DNA of 64,000 nucleotides from Gnetum montanum (GCA_015680685.1 MNCI01035648.1:232599-296598), one strand, 5' to 3'. Positions 44,098 to 56,679 are shown, counted from the stretch's first letter. A program made the numbers and translations. Notes: generated by a model not told the origin, from the letters alone.

Positions 44098-45994
44098 TGA
44101 AACACCACCAATCTTAGGCTTCTGTAGTTCAATGGAAAATTTGTCTAAGTGTCAAAAATTGGGCAAAATTTTTCTAAGTCTAGTGTTACACTTTGCAGCA
44201 TAGACAACATAGCACACCTCAAGTCCTATTTTTTGCAAAATTTTTCTAAGTCTGCTTGCTACGCTCCCCAACATGGCCAGCATAGCACACACTTCCATGG
44301 CCAATCTGCACAAATGTCAAGACAAAAGTGGTCAAGGGTTGCTTGGGATGGACCAAACATTTTGGCAAATTTTCTATCTCCTGGATTATCAAGCTCACTA
44401 CACTCTCCAGTGTACCTAGCTTAACACATGTTCCAGTTTCCAGTTCACCCAAGTACCAGGCCAAAGTTTGTCAAAAGTGCTCAAGATGGACGAAATAGTT
44501 TGGCAAATTTTCTATCTTTCGAGGTGCTATGCTTTGCTAAACTACATAGCGTAGCAAGCTTGACACAGGTTTCAGGGCCCAATTTTGCCTAAGTGTTCGA
44601 CAAGGATTTGTTAAGCTGCCTTAACATGGAAGATGTGTTTGGCAATTTTTTGACTTTTGAGGTTGCCTGTCCTGCTACACCCTAGAGTGTGGCCAGTGTG
44701 CCATGAAGAAACATTGCAAATTTTTTTAAAAGTTTTCAAAGCATTCATGCTATGCTATGCTAAGCTGTGCAGCATAGCCAGCGTGACAGGTGTGGTAAGT
44801 CAAAATTTGCAAAATTTCACTAAGTGTTCTTGCTACGCTCTGCTATGCAATGCAGCATAGCTAGCTTAACACTAGGAAAATGCCTCTGACAACCCTCAAA
44901 AGCCTCTAAAACTTGGCATTGACCTTCATCTTAGCTCTAACATCCCTCCGACGATTAAGATTAGTAGTTTGCATTTCTTTTGCACCCCTCCAATTGATTT
45001 CCAAAATTTTCCCTACACTTGACCCTACTTGGAAGAGGGGGAAGACATAGTCCTAGAGTGTAGTCTCCAAATTGCATTGTTTTGACACTGTTTGTAGGTA
45101 CATGATGGTCTCTTAGACTCTAGCACATGCAGTCCAGGTAGTGTGGTTATAGTTTGATAGTCTTTGAGGTTCCCATTCTTTTCCTATAGCGCGTAACACT
45201 TTACTACAAAGAGTGTAACATGCCAATGTGACTTTGTCTACGCCCATGCCACATGGCACCCAGGCCACGTGGTGCCCAATCCGCATTTCAAGCCAAACCT
45301 AGCAATTTTAATAGCCCGATGTTTAGCACTTTAGGGGGTGGGCAAATCATAAGAGCATTGAGCATTTTAGCATCCTTAGCATCTTCGCTACTCCCACACT
45401 TAAGCATTTGAGCTTGACACCTTGGTGAGTACTTCGATGCAGTGTACCCTTGCACCCATAGAGCGTGACGACAACCAACCCAGTAGGTCCAGCCTCCCTT
45501 GTAGCTACTAGCACCATGTCCTGTATGTCCCATAGACTATGATCACACCGCTATGCTCCCATTGTGCCTGTCTAACACCATGTACCATTTTCACATTCTA
45601 TTCAAGTGAAAGAGATGCTCCCCAGTTTTGGGGTGGTGCATTTCTCTACTCTCAAACTTTTGTTCCATTTCCTTTCTCAGCATTTGTTTCTAATTTTAGT
45701 ATAACTCTTGCATTTCTTTGCTATCAATACGCATTTGCATGTCTACATTACTATTTTCAAGCCAAGACTCTACACTATGGTCTTGCTTATTGTCCTGGCT
45801 CCCATGCGTAATGCTTCGTAAAATCTTTTTACAAATGGTTATTTTTACACCATGTAAGTCCCTGTCTAATCAACTAGACCATTAAAGGCACCTTGTTTTC
45901 ATTTCCCTAGCATGGCCCTTGCATGGATTTAGGATTAGGTTGTACACCCGTGGACCTCTCGATGTTCTAGCCATTGACTTTTTCAGACGTCACA
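44098..45994 (+). mobile_element. Solo LTR related to F, target duplication AATTC
   Basis: It starts TGAAACACCACC and ends GACGTCACA, with aattc at 44093-44097 and 45995-45999. It shares the F LTR plan: opening TGAAACACC, runs of gctatgctatgctaagctgtgcagcat-type words (44525-44560, 44750-44780, 44835-44870), and the terminal block with ctctcgatgttctagcc (about 45955). It is clearly older or from another subfamily than the LTRs of F. It sits inside the copia pre-integrase region of E. Confidence 0.93.
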
Positions 45995-46530
45995 AATTCC
46001 TATTACCTTCTTCAACTTTGACATGTTTTCTGGATTATTGTAAGAATTGTGTTCTAATCTTTTGTGCTAAGTTTTGACTTCTTCATTTGCTATGAAGTGT
46101 TGATACATTAAGGTGGTTTGATGAGTATCTTTATCTATTTCATTTTTCAAGATTACAATCTAGACTATGGTTTAATTATTGTCATGGATAAGGTTACCTT
46201 TTAAATCAAAGTGATTATAATCCATAGAGTAGAGTCTGTAGTTATAAGCTTTTATTCTAATGATTTCTTCATTATTGATTTTGAAATGATGTACCAATCA
46301 TTTTCAAAGATGATTTTTATTTCTTTTTTTAATCATTTATCTTGTTGAAAGTATTTAAAAGATTTGGAATATAGAAGACATTAGTTATGATAATGATTTT
46401 GTTGTTTAGTAATCTAACAATTGAATTTCCAACTCCTATATTGAGATAGTTACCATCATCTATTTATATGTCACCAACGTTAATTGTTTTGTAGTGGAAA
46501 AGATGGGACTTATAGGATGTCATGTGATTA
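45995..46530 (-). pseudogene. Copia protease and pre-integrase domain (element E)
   Basis: The frame SNHMTSYKSHLFHYKTINVG (about 46520) followed by DDGNYLNIGVGNSIVRL and IITNVFYIPNLLNTF matches the copia protease tail (CSNHMT...LxxVLYVPxL). Then HKRLEHNSYNNPENMSKLKK (about 46085-46030) matches the gag-pre-integrase WHxRLGHxSxxxL. It runs directly into the integrase at 44097 once the solo LTR is removed. Confidence 0.82.
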
Positions 46531-46960
46531 GAATAACGTTTTTCTACAATTCAAAAAATTTGCTTAATAATGTTGTAAGAATTCAAAGCTTTGAATTTAC
46601 CTTGGTTTTATTCTTGAGTTAAGGTTGAGCTTGTTTTGTCTTCTTAATTCTTGTTCTAGAGTTAAAGAGCATCAAATATAATCTCATTCTGACATGTTTA
46701 TATGTTGTAGCCTCTCATATTATAGAATTTGCATGAAGGAATGGAATAGTACATTTGTATATTTCTCTATTGATATGAGTCCTACTAGTTTTGGACTAAT
46801 GGGATATATCATACAAATTGCACTACGATTTTGTTGTAAGCCTTGAAGATAATGTTGAGTGGATTGCCAAGAACACCCATGTATATCATTGCATTTAAAA
46901 AATATAAAAGGTATTATAATATATATGATACAATTAAAACCCATGTTACCATGGTGAGAG
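46531..46960 (-). pseudogene. Possible copia gag remnant (element E)
   Basis: Upstream of the protease the minus strand has a scrambled, stop-rich stretch. A frame at 46944-46720 (GCSWQSTQHYLQGLQQN) is open but I do not recognise a zinc knuckle or the usual copia gag blocks. No 5' LTR or primer site of E was found to the right, so E seems truncated here. Confidence 0.3.
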
Positions 46961-48099
46961 ATAAAGAGAAAATATTTATGATTTTATATTTTATAATTTT
47001 TATGAAATTTAAAATCATAAAGAACAAAAATATAATAAACATGTATGCATTGTAATCCCTCTTAAGAATAGGTGTAATGCTCGTGTTGCAATTCCTCTTG
47101 GGAATAGGTGCAACACCACATACAAAATGCAATAAAAATGGCTCTTAGTCACAACCTCAATGGCCCAACATGATGACATCTAGTTATGACCTTCTTAGGC
47201 AAGGATGAATTATTGCAACTTAAGAAAATGAGAATTAAATAAATATTTTTATTATTTTAATGTTTTAGGAAGGTTTTTTATATTTTATATTTAAGACATT
47301 AATGGTAGAATGAGAGAAAACCATAAGCTTTATTTACTATGCAAACATTGACCTTTGCATAGACAAGATGAATTTGCATCATGTAAGCATGGTAGCACTA
47401 TGAAAAAGTCTAACTACACTTGTGAAAAAGATGACTCAAACACATATAAGACAAGGAAGGAAATCAACTTACCTAAGGGATGAAGAGCTCTTCACACAAA
47501 TTGGACACCAAAAGTTCAAATGTGTATGAGCACAACCTAGGTATTTATAGTTTTTGCATGGAAATGGAAGGGAATCATTAGTGCCTAGGCATTAATAAAG
47601 GCTCATCGATGTAAGCCAAACTAACCCTGAACTCATGCAAGATGAAGTCAAGTAAACTAGACTTTCCATGGGGATGTAGTGGGTGCACTAACATAGGGTA
47701 GTTAATGCATCCCTCCAAAACCACATCTTGCACTTTGATCCTAGGTGTAAGCTAAAACCTAAGGAAACATGTCAAAAAAAAAAATCCTAGGACATCTGAA
47801 TAAACTTAAAATCACCCTAGAGGGCTTGGAATTATTTCCCCATGAATGAGTAAATCTAGTCCCATAGCTTTACCACCTACGAAACAAAAATAGGAATTGG
47901 ACATATGACATGATTAATGTGGAGGAATACAACTATATAAATATATAGACCATGACTACAGTACATTTTAAGCCACCTCATTAAGAAGTACCAGGGAATG
48001 GTGGCTAAGATAAGAAGCCATCTGATGTGCTTGCTTGATTTGAGAAAAGCTTAAAGAAATGGGGATGGATGTGTGGAATCTCTAGAGTTGTTCTTTAAA
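46961..48099. other. Non-coding stretch with short repeats and a promoter-like site
   Basis: AT-rich, no recognised gene. Two copies of ttgyaattcctcttgggaat-like sequence stand at 47053 and 47087. On the minus strand a TATA-like CTATAAATAC (47550-47541) is followed by about 70 bp and a good donor, CTTAG|GTAAGTTG (47470). Confidence 0.4.
47541..47550 (-). promoter_or_regulatory. TATA-like box followed by a splice-donor-like site
   Basis: The minus strand reads CTATAAATAC, one base from the boxes at 10045 and 34173, and GTAAGT follows about 75 bp downstream. No coding exon is recognised after it, so this is a candidate only. Confidence 0.35.
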
Positions 48100-50930
48100 G
48101 TTCATTACTCTTTTTTGGAGCTACTAATTCTACTCATGCATTAGTTACTACTTCCACAGGAATGCTTAGTGTTATTCCTTAACATTAGCTTGGAACTGCT
48201 CATGAATCCTTGCCTACAAAAGCTCACGTTGGGCTACATTCAACTTAACGACTGCTCCATGTAGTTTCTCCTCAAGATTCATGTGTGGTCAACTTACAGA
48301 AGTCTAAACTACATAAAGATACATCCTTTGTTCCACTTGCATATCCTCCTCTACTTCCTTGAGTCTCCTTTCAAGGACTGTGATATCTTCTTCATTGCAT
48401 AGGATGTACATGTTTTACAATAGGTCCATCTTCTCCTACAGAGTTGGTTCACTAGTAGCCATTTGTCAAAGTGTTGCATGCAAGGTGTCAAAATTTTCCT
48501 TTGCCTCATGCCTCTTTCCAGTTACATGTTTATTAAGAAAAGCTACAAGTTTATGCAATGTACATACCTTAACATTCCAAGTTGTTTACTCAATTAGATG
48601 GATCTTCTTAAACTTATTGGTTTTTCTAATAGTCTTATTTGTCAACTCTTATTGAAAGTTCCAAAGCCCTTTTTTCATACAAAGATACTTGTCCTAAAAT
48701 TAGACCATGATCTAAATCTCATCTTCCAACCTTCACATTTGCTAGGAAAGGGAGGGTACTCATTTCTTTTTTTTTCTTGACTCATTCTTTCTCACTCTTG
48801 GGATTGATGCTTCAACATTCTAATTTGTTACTTCAATCCATCTTTCATATACATAGCTTCTTCACCAACCTAGTGCACCTAAAATAATTCAACTTGTAGG
48901 CACTCGATCCATAGCTCCAAAGTGATTGTGGAAGTTTCTAGTAGCAAAAGAATTATGTATTTTATCTATTCATGTAACTATCATATCTTAGTCTAACTTA
49001 TCCATAGCTTTCTTAAATAAAATGTTTAGTTAGTATCCATGGTCTCTAGCTTGTCTTGTACCTTGATCAATTCAGTCTCTACCATGTTGTTGATGTTCCT
49101 CAATAGTAACTTGGTACTTGGATCAATCCTTTACTTTTTCTTCACCTAGTAATCAACCCTAAGTTGATGAGTGGATATCTAGAGGACTTCTACCACATGA
49201 TGGATGTTGTGCATGTTGTGCTACAACCAATGTGAAGAGGAAACACTTTGTGAAGGAGACTGAATGATAGCGACATAATGGACCATGGATGGATCATCTA
49301 ACAAAGGAGGAAGAAACTGGAAGAGACTCTCTCTAATAGTGTCACCACCCATGATGGCTTCCATCATGTCTAAGATATTTTTGCTAAAGTCTAAGAACCA
49401 TTAACATGAATTGTGGATGCCTATTCCTTGTCTTCAACATGCATAATAGGCCAAAAATTGCCACTAGGAAAAGGTTTGTGGCTTTGCTTAATGCTGAAAT
49501 CAAGAAGTTGGGAGATACTTCTAGTTGGACATTACACTTGCATTCATGGAAAAGCTTGAAGCATGGATGATGCCCTTATTTAATGTTAATGGAGGTAGTC
49601 TAAGAGATGGATGTGATATATCCCTATAGAAGACATCTCATCTTGCAAATTAGGTACTATCACAATAATCTTTGAATGATATCTAGGGGCCACCACCATT
49701 ACTTTCTTTAAGTCTATCATTCCCACTAATATGGGATGCCTTCCCACATGATTAACTATGCCCACCAAATCATAGAATTTTTGAATTAATTCTAGAGAGG
49801 CATAGATATCTCTCTTATCTTTAGCTCCATCCTTGATTTTCTGAATTAAGGCCTTATAAATAAAGAATGAGATGTTGATGATGCAATTTCCTCTTATCAT
49901 TACCACAAATTTTATCCTTCAAGCAGAGATACCTAATGGATGTTTAGTGGGAAAATGTTGTGTAACAATTTTGTACATGGTGTTATGAACTACAAAAAGT
50001 TTAGATATCTTAACCTTAACTTTATCCATCTTGAAGGTCTCAAACAAGATCTTTGACCTAAGCTTGGGCTTAGTCTTATGGGTCTATCACCATCAATTAT
50101 TTTCTAGCTCATTTGAGAATCCTATGGTCCTAGAGATCATCCATGTAGAAATAGAAATAAGAACTTCACCAGTAAAGGACATGGTACCATCTACAACAAG
50201 GTTTTGGTATACTTCTTCTATCTCATGTTGGTTCCACATGAAGGATTGGGTAATGTACTCATAGAAGTCCATTTGCTACAAGTACTTATTAAGCTCAAGA
50301 AAACCAAGCTCAAGGAATTGATGATAACTCTTCTCTTCATGGATTGATCACTATCAGACATCTTGTACACCCATGCCTTCTTGAATGTCATCTACATTCT
50401 TATCATCATTCTCTACCCACTCCTATGATACTTATTTAGTCACCTACTACTACACATGTGCTCACCTCAAAGATCAAAAGTGTGATTGCCTACTTCTCGA
50501 TCTACTTCTAGGTGAAGGTCTTTATCAAGTAGGACTTGTAGGTTTTAGATTAGAAGTTCTAAATTCTTCTCCTTCCTTTTCATTAGGAATTGGTGATTTT
50601 CGTAAGGATCTGTAGACAAAGGCCTAAGATTGTTCAACCTTAGTACTTAGTCCATAGAGCCTGGATTGCAATCATTCTAACATGATGAGTTATGAAGACT
50701 ACTAAAAGTTAAGTGAGTTTCCTAGGCATCATACTACCACTGCAAAAATTATATGTGAAAATAATGATAAATACAACCCTTGGAAACACTCGAGAAACAT
50801 TATTATAACTGTTGGATCATGGTGTACATGGGTTGGTATAAATAAAGTAGGAATATTTAAATAACTATCAAATGCATTAAATGCATACTCGAATTGATGC
50901 CTTTTTCCCATAATTGAGTTACAAGACACC
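48100..50930 (-). pseudogene. Third accessory-gene remnant (transposon-type domain plus coiled coil)
   Basis: Minus-strand frames: FMWNQHEIEEVYQNLVVDGT (about 50235), SFTGEVLISISTWMISRTIG, LFVVHNTMYKIVTQHFPTKH (about 49990), MIRGNCIINISFFIYKALIQ (49906), and RDIYASLELIQKFYDLVGIV. From about 48520 to 48200 the sequence is heptad-like (EEDITVLERRLKEVEEDMQV; EEKLHGAVVKLNVAQREL). The order and spacing follow the accessory gene of element D (9640-6880), and the VVHNTMYKIVTQH block aligns by eye with its VEHVYF-IVAYH block. No gag, pol or LTR of its own was recognised around it. Confidence 0.45.
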
Positions 50931-52228
50931 AAGCTTGAACCATAGCTAGAATACTAAGGACAAGAAAGAGTAAGAAGAATGCTTGCAAAAATATCACTAA
51001 TCCAACCTATGATGTGACAATTTAGTAGATTCTTGCTTATTTATGATAACTAGAGGCAAAGGAAAGAAAAAAACTAAAATGACAAAGTATAAGAATGATT
51101 TTGGAAGGCTCCTCCATTCATACTAGTTTGTTAGTGCAAGGAGGATGTTCTAGCGTAGGGGTGTTAATGACCCTACATTGATGCATCAACACCCCTATGT
51201 TGACGTAAGGGGTGCATCAGTGCACCCTTACAAACTAGGACAAATGTTGAACTTCATCACTAGAGCCTTGAACTTACCTTCTTTTAAGCCAAATCCTTAC
51301 ACAAGATCAACAACATACGATAATCATCATGGAATGATCTAATAAAGTGTCTAAGGAGCATGATAATAAGAACAATATAAACTTAACTACAATGACATCC
51401 GTAATAATAGAAATTTAGTTGATTATTTAGATTATACATTCCCATGAACCAGAATTTAGAGAAAAGAGGTTAGAAAAATGGAAGAATGATTAGAGAACCA
51501 AGAATAATGAAATACAAGCATAATTAAGGTGAATTGTATAGATTTTATCATGATCAGACCTTAAATCATAATAGAGTTAATACTCACACAAGTGGAAGAT
51601 CAATCAGGTGCCTTATGTAATGCAACCACCACAATTACTGGGAGGTAAGCTTTAACTTACTTGCAATGCCAATTCACTATGGATTTACAAGTGGTCCTCC
51701 CCATAGTAGACACTTGTCTTTCTTGCTCTTGTAAAACCTATTGATGAGATACTTGTGGATTCTCAACAACTAGTGAGGTCTTAGCATCAAACATGAGTCC
51801 ATCCCCTTGGATGACTTAATGTCATCCTTCACATTACTCAATTAACTTCCTACCACACACAACAATGGAAAGCAATGAAATGGAAGGAATGGAAAATTAA
51901 TAATGAACAAGAGAGAGAAGAGTGAAAGTGCAACATTTTAGAATCCTCAACTAATCATTCAATTATGTCATGGAGCGCATGAGCATGTCCTACATCCCAC
52001 TAGAGATTTAGTACTACGTCCTTTCACCACTACTCATTCATACAATAGGGATCAACCTCTAAGTCTTCCTTCTAAACGAAAGATCATACCTACTGATAAA
52101 ACCAAATTTTTCATTGATGCAATATTGTCTCAATGATATTGTAGCTATGATATCATAGCTCATCCTATGTCATTTTTGATGTGATATCGTGGGATCTGTG
52201 TAGCCCCATAAATACCAGCACTTAGATG
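50931..52228. other. Non-coding stretch
   Basis: No gene seen. A pair of inverted words (gtaggggtgttaatgaccct / gatgcatcaacacccctatg) occupies 51150-51215. Around 52120-52200 are palindromic gatatcatagctcat / gatgtgatatc words. Confidence 0.4.
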
Positions 52229-53392
52229 TGAAACACTACAAAGAAAACTTATGTTGCAACTTTTTGGTGTTGTAACCTTCACCATTAAACTTGAGGCTGA
52301 AATTTATTGTAAAATGTGAGGTTTGTAGCCCATGAGCTACAATTTCACATACTTGACCTTTTTGAGGCTAAAATATGCCTCATAAGTTGTTGTAGCCTCA
52401 CTTTCCAAGAGGAAAAAGTTATGTCATGTCTATATTTTGGCTTGGGATGGTTGAAAATATCTTTGAAACTAAAAAAATTGGGGCTTTCATGGGTTTTCTA
52501 TTGGCCATTGCCAAAACTATGCTAGAACCATTTATAGCCAGTGTTGGGATTATTGGGCATTCATTTTCACAACAAGGTCAGTGTAGTTTACGCAAGGTCA
52601 GCGAGGATGCCATGAGGCTAGCATAGTTTTCCAAGGTCAGCGTAGCTTTGGTGAAGCCAAAGTAGTTTTTAAAGTCCATTTACTATTTATAGTACTTTGC
52701 ATAGTTTTGATGGCATGGGTGCATCAAACTTATCATAAGTGAAAAACTACACTGGAAATGATGGCATGACACACTTGAAAATCATATCAATTTATCAGTA
52801 ATCATGGCAGAAGATTTACATCAACAAATTAAACACTGGCAACCTATTTAAATAAAATTCCAACTCTTTGAAAGGACTTTTTGCAACTTGGCAATCAATT
52901 GAGCATTAGAGACTCTTAGGACATTGTAGTGCAGCAAAAAGTCAAGCAACAATTACACCATTTTTCAACTAGCACAACAAATCCACCTTAAGAACTAGCA
53001 AAGAGTTTCGAGAGTGGAACTTTGGAGTGCCTAGATTATATAGCTGATTGCAGGATGCACTTTGTTGGTTTCACTAGATTGCAACCACTTCTCACATAGC
53101 TCTTTGTGCATTTTAAGCATAAAAAACTTGTACTCCCTTGAACTTTTTGTATTTGCAACTATTGTTATTTTTAATAAAATTTGTAGTTCATCTCTTTTGT
53201 AAAAGTTTATTTTTCCTATTTCTCTTTGATAGATCTATAATATTTATTCAATTCTTTTACATTGTTTTACAATTTCTAAGTTCTTGGGCTATCAATGTGA
53301 CTGTCCAGGGTGCCTTGAATTCTCTTTCTTGAAGGCCCTTGGGATCCAAGGTTAAACTATTTCCATAAGGGATTTTCAATTTTTCAGCACCA
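52229..53392 (+). repeat. F-like LTR, plus orientation
   Basis: It starts TGAAACACTAC and ends CAGCACCA. The terminal block (tgtccagggtgccttg ... ggatccaaggttaaactatt) is recognisably that of the F LTRs. Its early part (attgtaaaatgtgagg ... caatttcacatacttgac) matches the LTR at 54421-55772 better than F. It contains caaggtcagcgtagcttt-type words at 52575-52660. No target duplication is visible, and the edges are approximate. Confidence 0.6.
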
Positions 53393-53410
53393 AATTTTTC
53401 TAATGTAATA

Positions 53411-53425
53411 GTTCTAGAAAAAGGG
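53411..53425 (+). other. Decayed primer site after the 52229 LTR
   Basis: The sequence gttctagaaaaaggg corresponds to gtgctagaaggaggg of element F, at nearly the same distance from the LTR. If real, it makes 52229-53392 a 5' LTR of a plus-strand element cut short downstream. Confidence 0.45.
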
Positions 53426-53630
53426 CTTGAAACTCCTCCCAAGTTCTTCGCTTGATCCAATCTACTTTTTTAAAAAACTAAGTTTCAAAAATCTAAATTA
53501 TTAAAATCTAGAGTGAAACCTATCAAGAAATCAACATTGCAATCCATCCTCCTACAACTACTACCCAATGTATGCTGCTGTGAAATTCACAGCAACTGTT
53601 GGGCTTTTTAAAGCCAACATAGTTTTTAGT

Positions 53631-53946
53631 GTAACCTGCAACAATCGTTAGTTGAAACTGAGCCTTTGGATTTTCCAAAGGCCAAGGTATCTTTCACAAC
53701 CATAATCCACTTACAACTACAACAAATTTTCTGTTAGGCTTCTCCTGCAAGCTTAATGTAGTTTTTAAAAACTAGTTTACTTTTCCTAGTAACCTGCAAC
53801 AATCGTTAGTTGAAACTGAGCCTTTGGATTTTCCAAAGGCCAAGGTATCTTTCACAACCATAATCCACTTACAACTACAACAAATTTTCTGTTAGGCTTC
53901 TCCTGCAAGCTTAATGTAGTTTTTAAAAACTAGTTTACTTTTCCTA
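53631..53946. repeat. Exact tandem duplication, 2 x 158 bp
   Basis: Units 53631-53788 and 53789-53946 read identically through landmarks gcaacaatcgttagttg, ctttggattttccaaagg, ctgttaggcttctcctgc and aaaaactagtttactttt. Everything around is strongly decayed, so this is either a very recent duplication or an assembly artefact. Confidence 0.9.
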
Positions 53947-54420
53947 GTAAAACCAACACACTCATATCGACAAACCCCAGTGTAGTGTAGTTTTTCCAAA
54001 ATAGGCATCGTATTTTTTGGTGAAACATTATACTTCTCATCACCACATTAAAGTCAATGTGGTTTTCCCATAGGATAAAAAATATTTGAGCATAGTTTTT
54101 TCATAGGAAAAAAATACATCAACATTTTTTAAAAAAGCAAATAAAAAACTTGCTCTTTTTATCACTAGTGTATTTTTGAAAAAAAATACTAGCGTATCTC
54201 TCTAAAACCCAACATATTACCAATAGTCATTTTTTCCATATTTAAATTTTCACAATTGCTGGACTTTTCAAAGCCCAACATATAAACTGTAATAAGTTGG
54301 ATCATAAACTAATTTTTTCGTTAAGTGTTAGGATTTTTAGAGCCCAACAAAACCTGTAATCCAAAATCTTAAAATTTTTAAATTAATTAATTTTGTATTT
54401 TTATCAGTGCAATGTATAGC
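53947..54420. other. Non-coding stretch with aagcccaacat words
   Basis: No gene. The words tgttgggctttttaaagcc (about 53598), ctggacttttcaaagcccaa (54260) and ttaggatttttagagcccaa (54328) are near-palindromes of one form repeated across 53590-54350. Confidence 0.5.
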
Positions 54421-55772
54421 TGTTGTCATTGAAAATCTTGGTTACTAGAGAAATCGAGAACTCTCAATGTGACAACCTTTAACCTTGGATCTCTAGGGCC
54501 TTCATAAAAAAAAAAAAAAAAGATCTGTGGTTCCCTAGATGGTCCGAAAGATCACCCAAGGACTTATGAAATGTAAAGTAGGGGTAACAAAAATAAAATG
54601 CAAAATATAGATCTGGAAGAGAAATTATGCTGAAATGAAATAAATGAATAAACTTGCACACAAAGAAAACTATAAATTTTATTTCAAAAGAATACAGGAG
54701 GTACAAAAAATGTGTACAAGATGGCCTATGCAGCAAAGGGGATTCACTTGGGTTGAAGTTTAGAGTTCATTGAAGCTTCTATGATCAACTTCATGATCCA
54801 AAGGTCCTTCCACTATTAATGCTTTTGAATCTTTGCTACTCTCAAACCAAATTTGCTATGTTGTTGATGCATGAGGTGTGAGAAATGTGATGGGTTTGAA
54901 TTACCAAAAGGAAAAATGCTAGGATTTTGGGTTCCCAAATTCTCAACATTGATACAAAAACCTCACAAATAAGGGGGGATAATAGGCTATTAAGAAGTTG
55001 CATGTATGCAAAATTGCAAGAGCTCTCAAATGCCAAAAATTCCAAAGTGTGTAAATGTCAAAAAAGTGGAACCTCTTCATGGTGTAGGGGCCTAGTTTTT
55101 ATAGGGTTTTGACCATAAATTTGGCTCCAAATTATGCTTAATTGGTGTTGCAAATTTTGACTTGATTACTACAAATTCTAGCTAGGTGTAGGTGTGGTGG
55201 TTGTGTAAATCAAAGGGGGATTACTATATGGGGTAAGTGCTATACCCCCATGGCATCAAAGCCATTCTATTTACTAAAAATAGTACATGATAATTTCACC
55301 CATGCTGGGCCTTTCAAAAGTAATGTTGATGTGCAGGATACTCGCTTAAGTTGGTGTTGTGTTGAGATGTTGGCCATGAAGTATCAATGCTAGGGGGTAA
55401 GGGTTATACCCTCATGTTGGGCATGGATGATGCCACACCCCTCCACACTGAGCATGGATGTCACCACATCTCCCACATTGAGGATAGGTGAGTTATACCC
55501 TTGGTAGGTGAGTTATACCCTCCAATGGATATCTCCAACATAGAGAATGCTATACCTTCCATAAAACACATCAAAATGCCAATTTTGGCATTCAAAAAGG
55601 CATTTTAACCCCCCAAGCCCAAATATGGACATTATGTGAACTTTTTCACTTGGGGGATGAGGATTTGATTACTTATGAAGCATTTTTCAACCCCGAAAGT
55701 ATAAAGTATGTGAAATTACACCTCCTAGGTTGTAATCTTCACATTTACAATGAAGTTTAGCCTTAGGTTTCA
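54421..55772 (-). repeat. F-like LTR, minus orientation (probable 3' LTR of element C)
   Basis: On the minus strand it starts TGAAACCTAAGG and ends TTTTCAATGACAACA. It carries the terminal F-type block (ggaccatctagggaacc ... agatccaaggttaaaggttg ... ctcgatttctct). A TATA-like box (tataaaaa, minus, 55103-55096) is present. The words catgctgggc/gcatggatg cluster at 55300-55480, as in the array 60770-63640. No polypurine tract is visible at its start, so the upper edge is approximate. A poly-A run of about 17 lies at 54508. It is about 0.9 kb downstream of the C pol. Confidence 0.55.
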
Positions 55773-56524
55773 CGGGATGGGGATTACAAGGAAAAAAAGA
55801 TAACAACATAGAATTTTGATACTGACATGTTAGTCAACTAGTGATTTTGACACTTCATGTTTTGAAGTATGGTTCACTTAGAAAATGCATTTGAGGAACC
55901 ATCACCTCGCTCTAAGGTTTCTTCCACCACTAGGCTCCTCCCCTTACATGTTTAGAGCCATATGTTTGGGCTTTTGGTCTTCATAGGTCATTTGAATTCT
56001 TAGAAATTTACTTTCCCATTATTTTTTTGGTGGGGTGAAACCTTCATCTAATTTCTTTGTCAAGGTTGATTATGACATAGGTTTCCTACTGAATGAAGTG
56101 TGTTATGCTTGATGGACTTAATGGTTTTCCCATTGAATGAAATGTGTTACATTCAATGGACTTGATTGTGGAGCATGGCAAAGGAATATCATATGGCCAT
56201 AATGCATGAGTATCAAACATTGGTCAACATTATTGTTTAGGGTAAGGAAGGCAATAATGAGGCTATGGGGTTGGGTTCAAGGAGATGGTAATGGAAATGG
56301 AAATGAAACAAACACTCTTGGCACAACAAGACAAACTCACCAAATCTTGCACTTTGAGGTTACATAGTGACTTGCTGCCATGATGAATTGTACCTTCACG
56401 ATGACTTTGGGCTTCATCTTGTAAGCACAACTCCAAGAGGATAAGAAAACCAGGCAAAGAAAACATATTGTCTTGTCACAATTCATATGGCCACATAAAA
56501 TGATAAAACCATGCTACCAATGTT
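55773..56524. other. Element C 3' untranslated stretch
   Basis: I see no gene. The words tggacttaatggttttccca and ttgaatgaa(a/g)tgtgtta repeat at 56090-56165. Confidence 0.4.
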
Positions 56525-56660
56525 ACCAAGGTTGCTAGTTTAAGGCCTTAGTAGGTTATGATTTCACCAGTTTTAGGCCCTAGTAGGTCATCTTATTGGT
56601 TTAAGGCCTTAGCAGACCATCGATGTTGGCTATTGGTTGTTGATTCTAGTAGGCTACATG
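56525..56660 (-). repeat. Motif array downstream of C pol
   Basis: Three to four copies of tttaaggccttagtaggtta-like sequence; the reverse complement is the ggtctgctaaggccttaaac word of array 3 in F. It has the same place relative to pol as array 3. Confidence 0.75.
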
Positions 56661-56679
56661 TAGTAAGGATTTAGATAGG

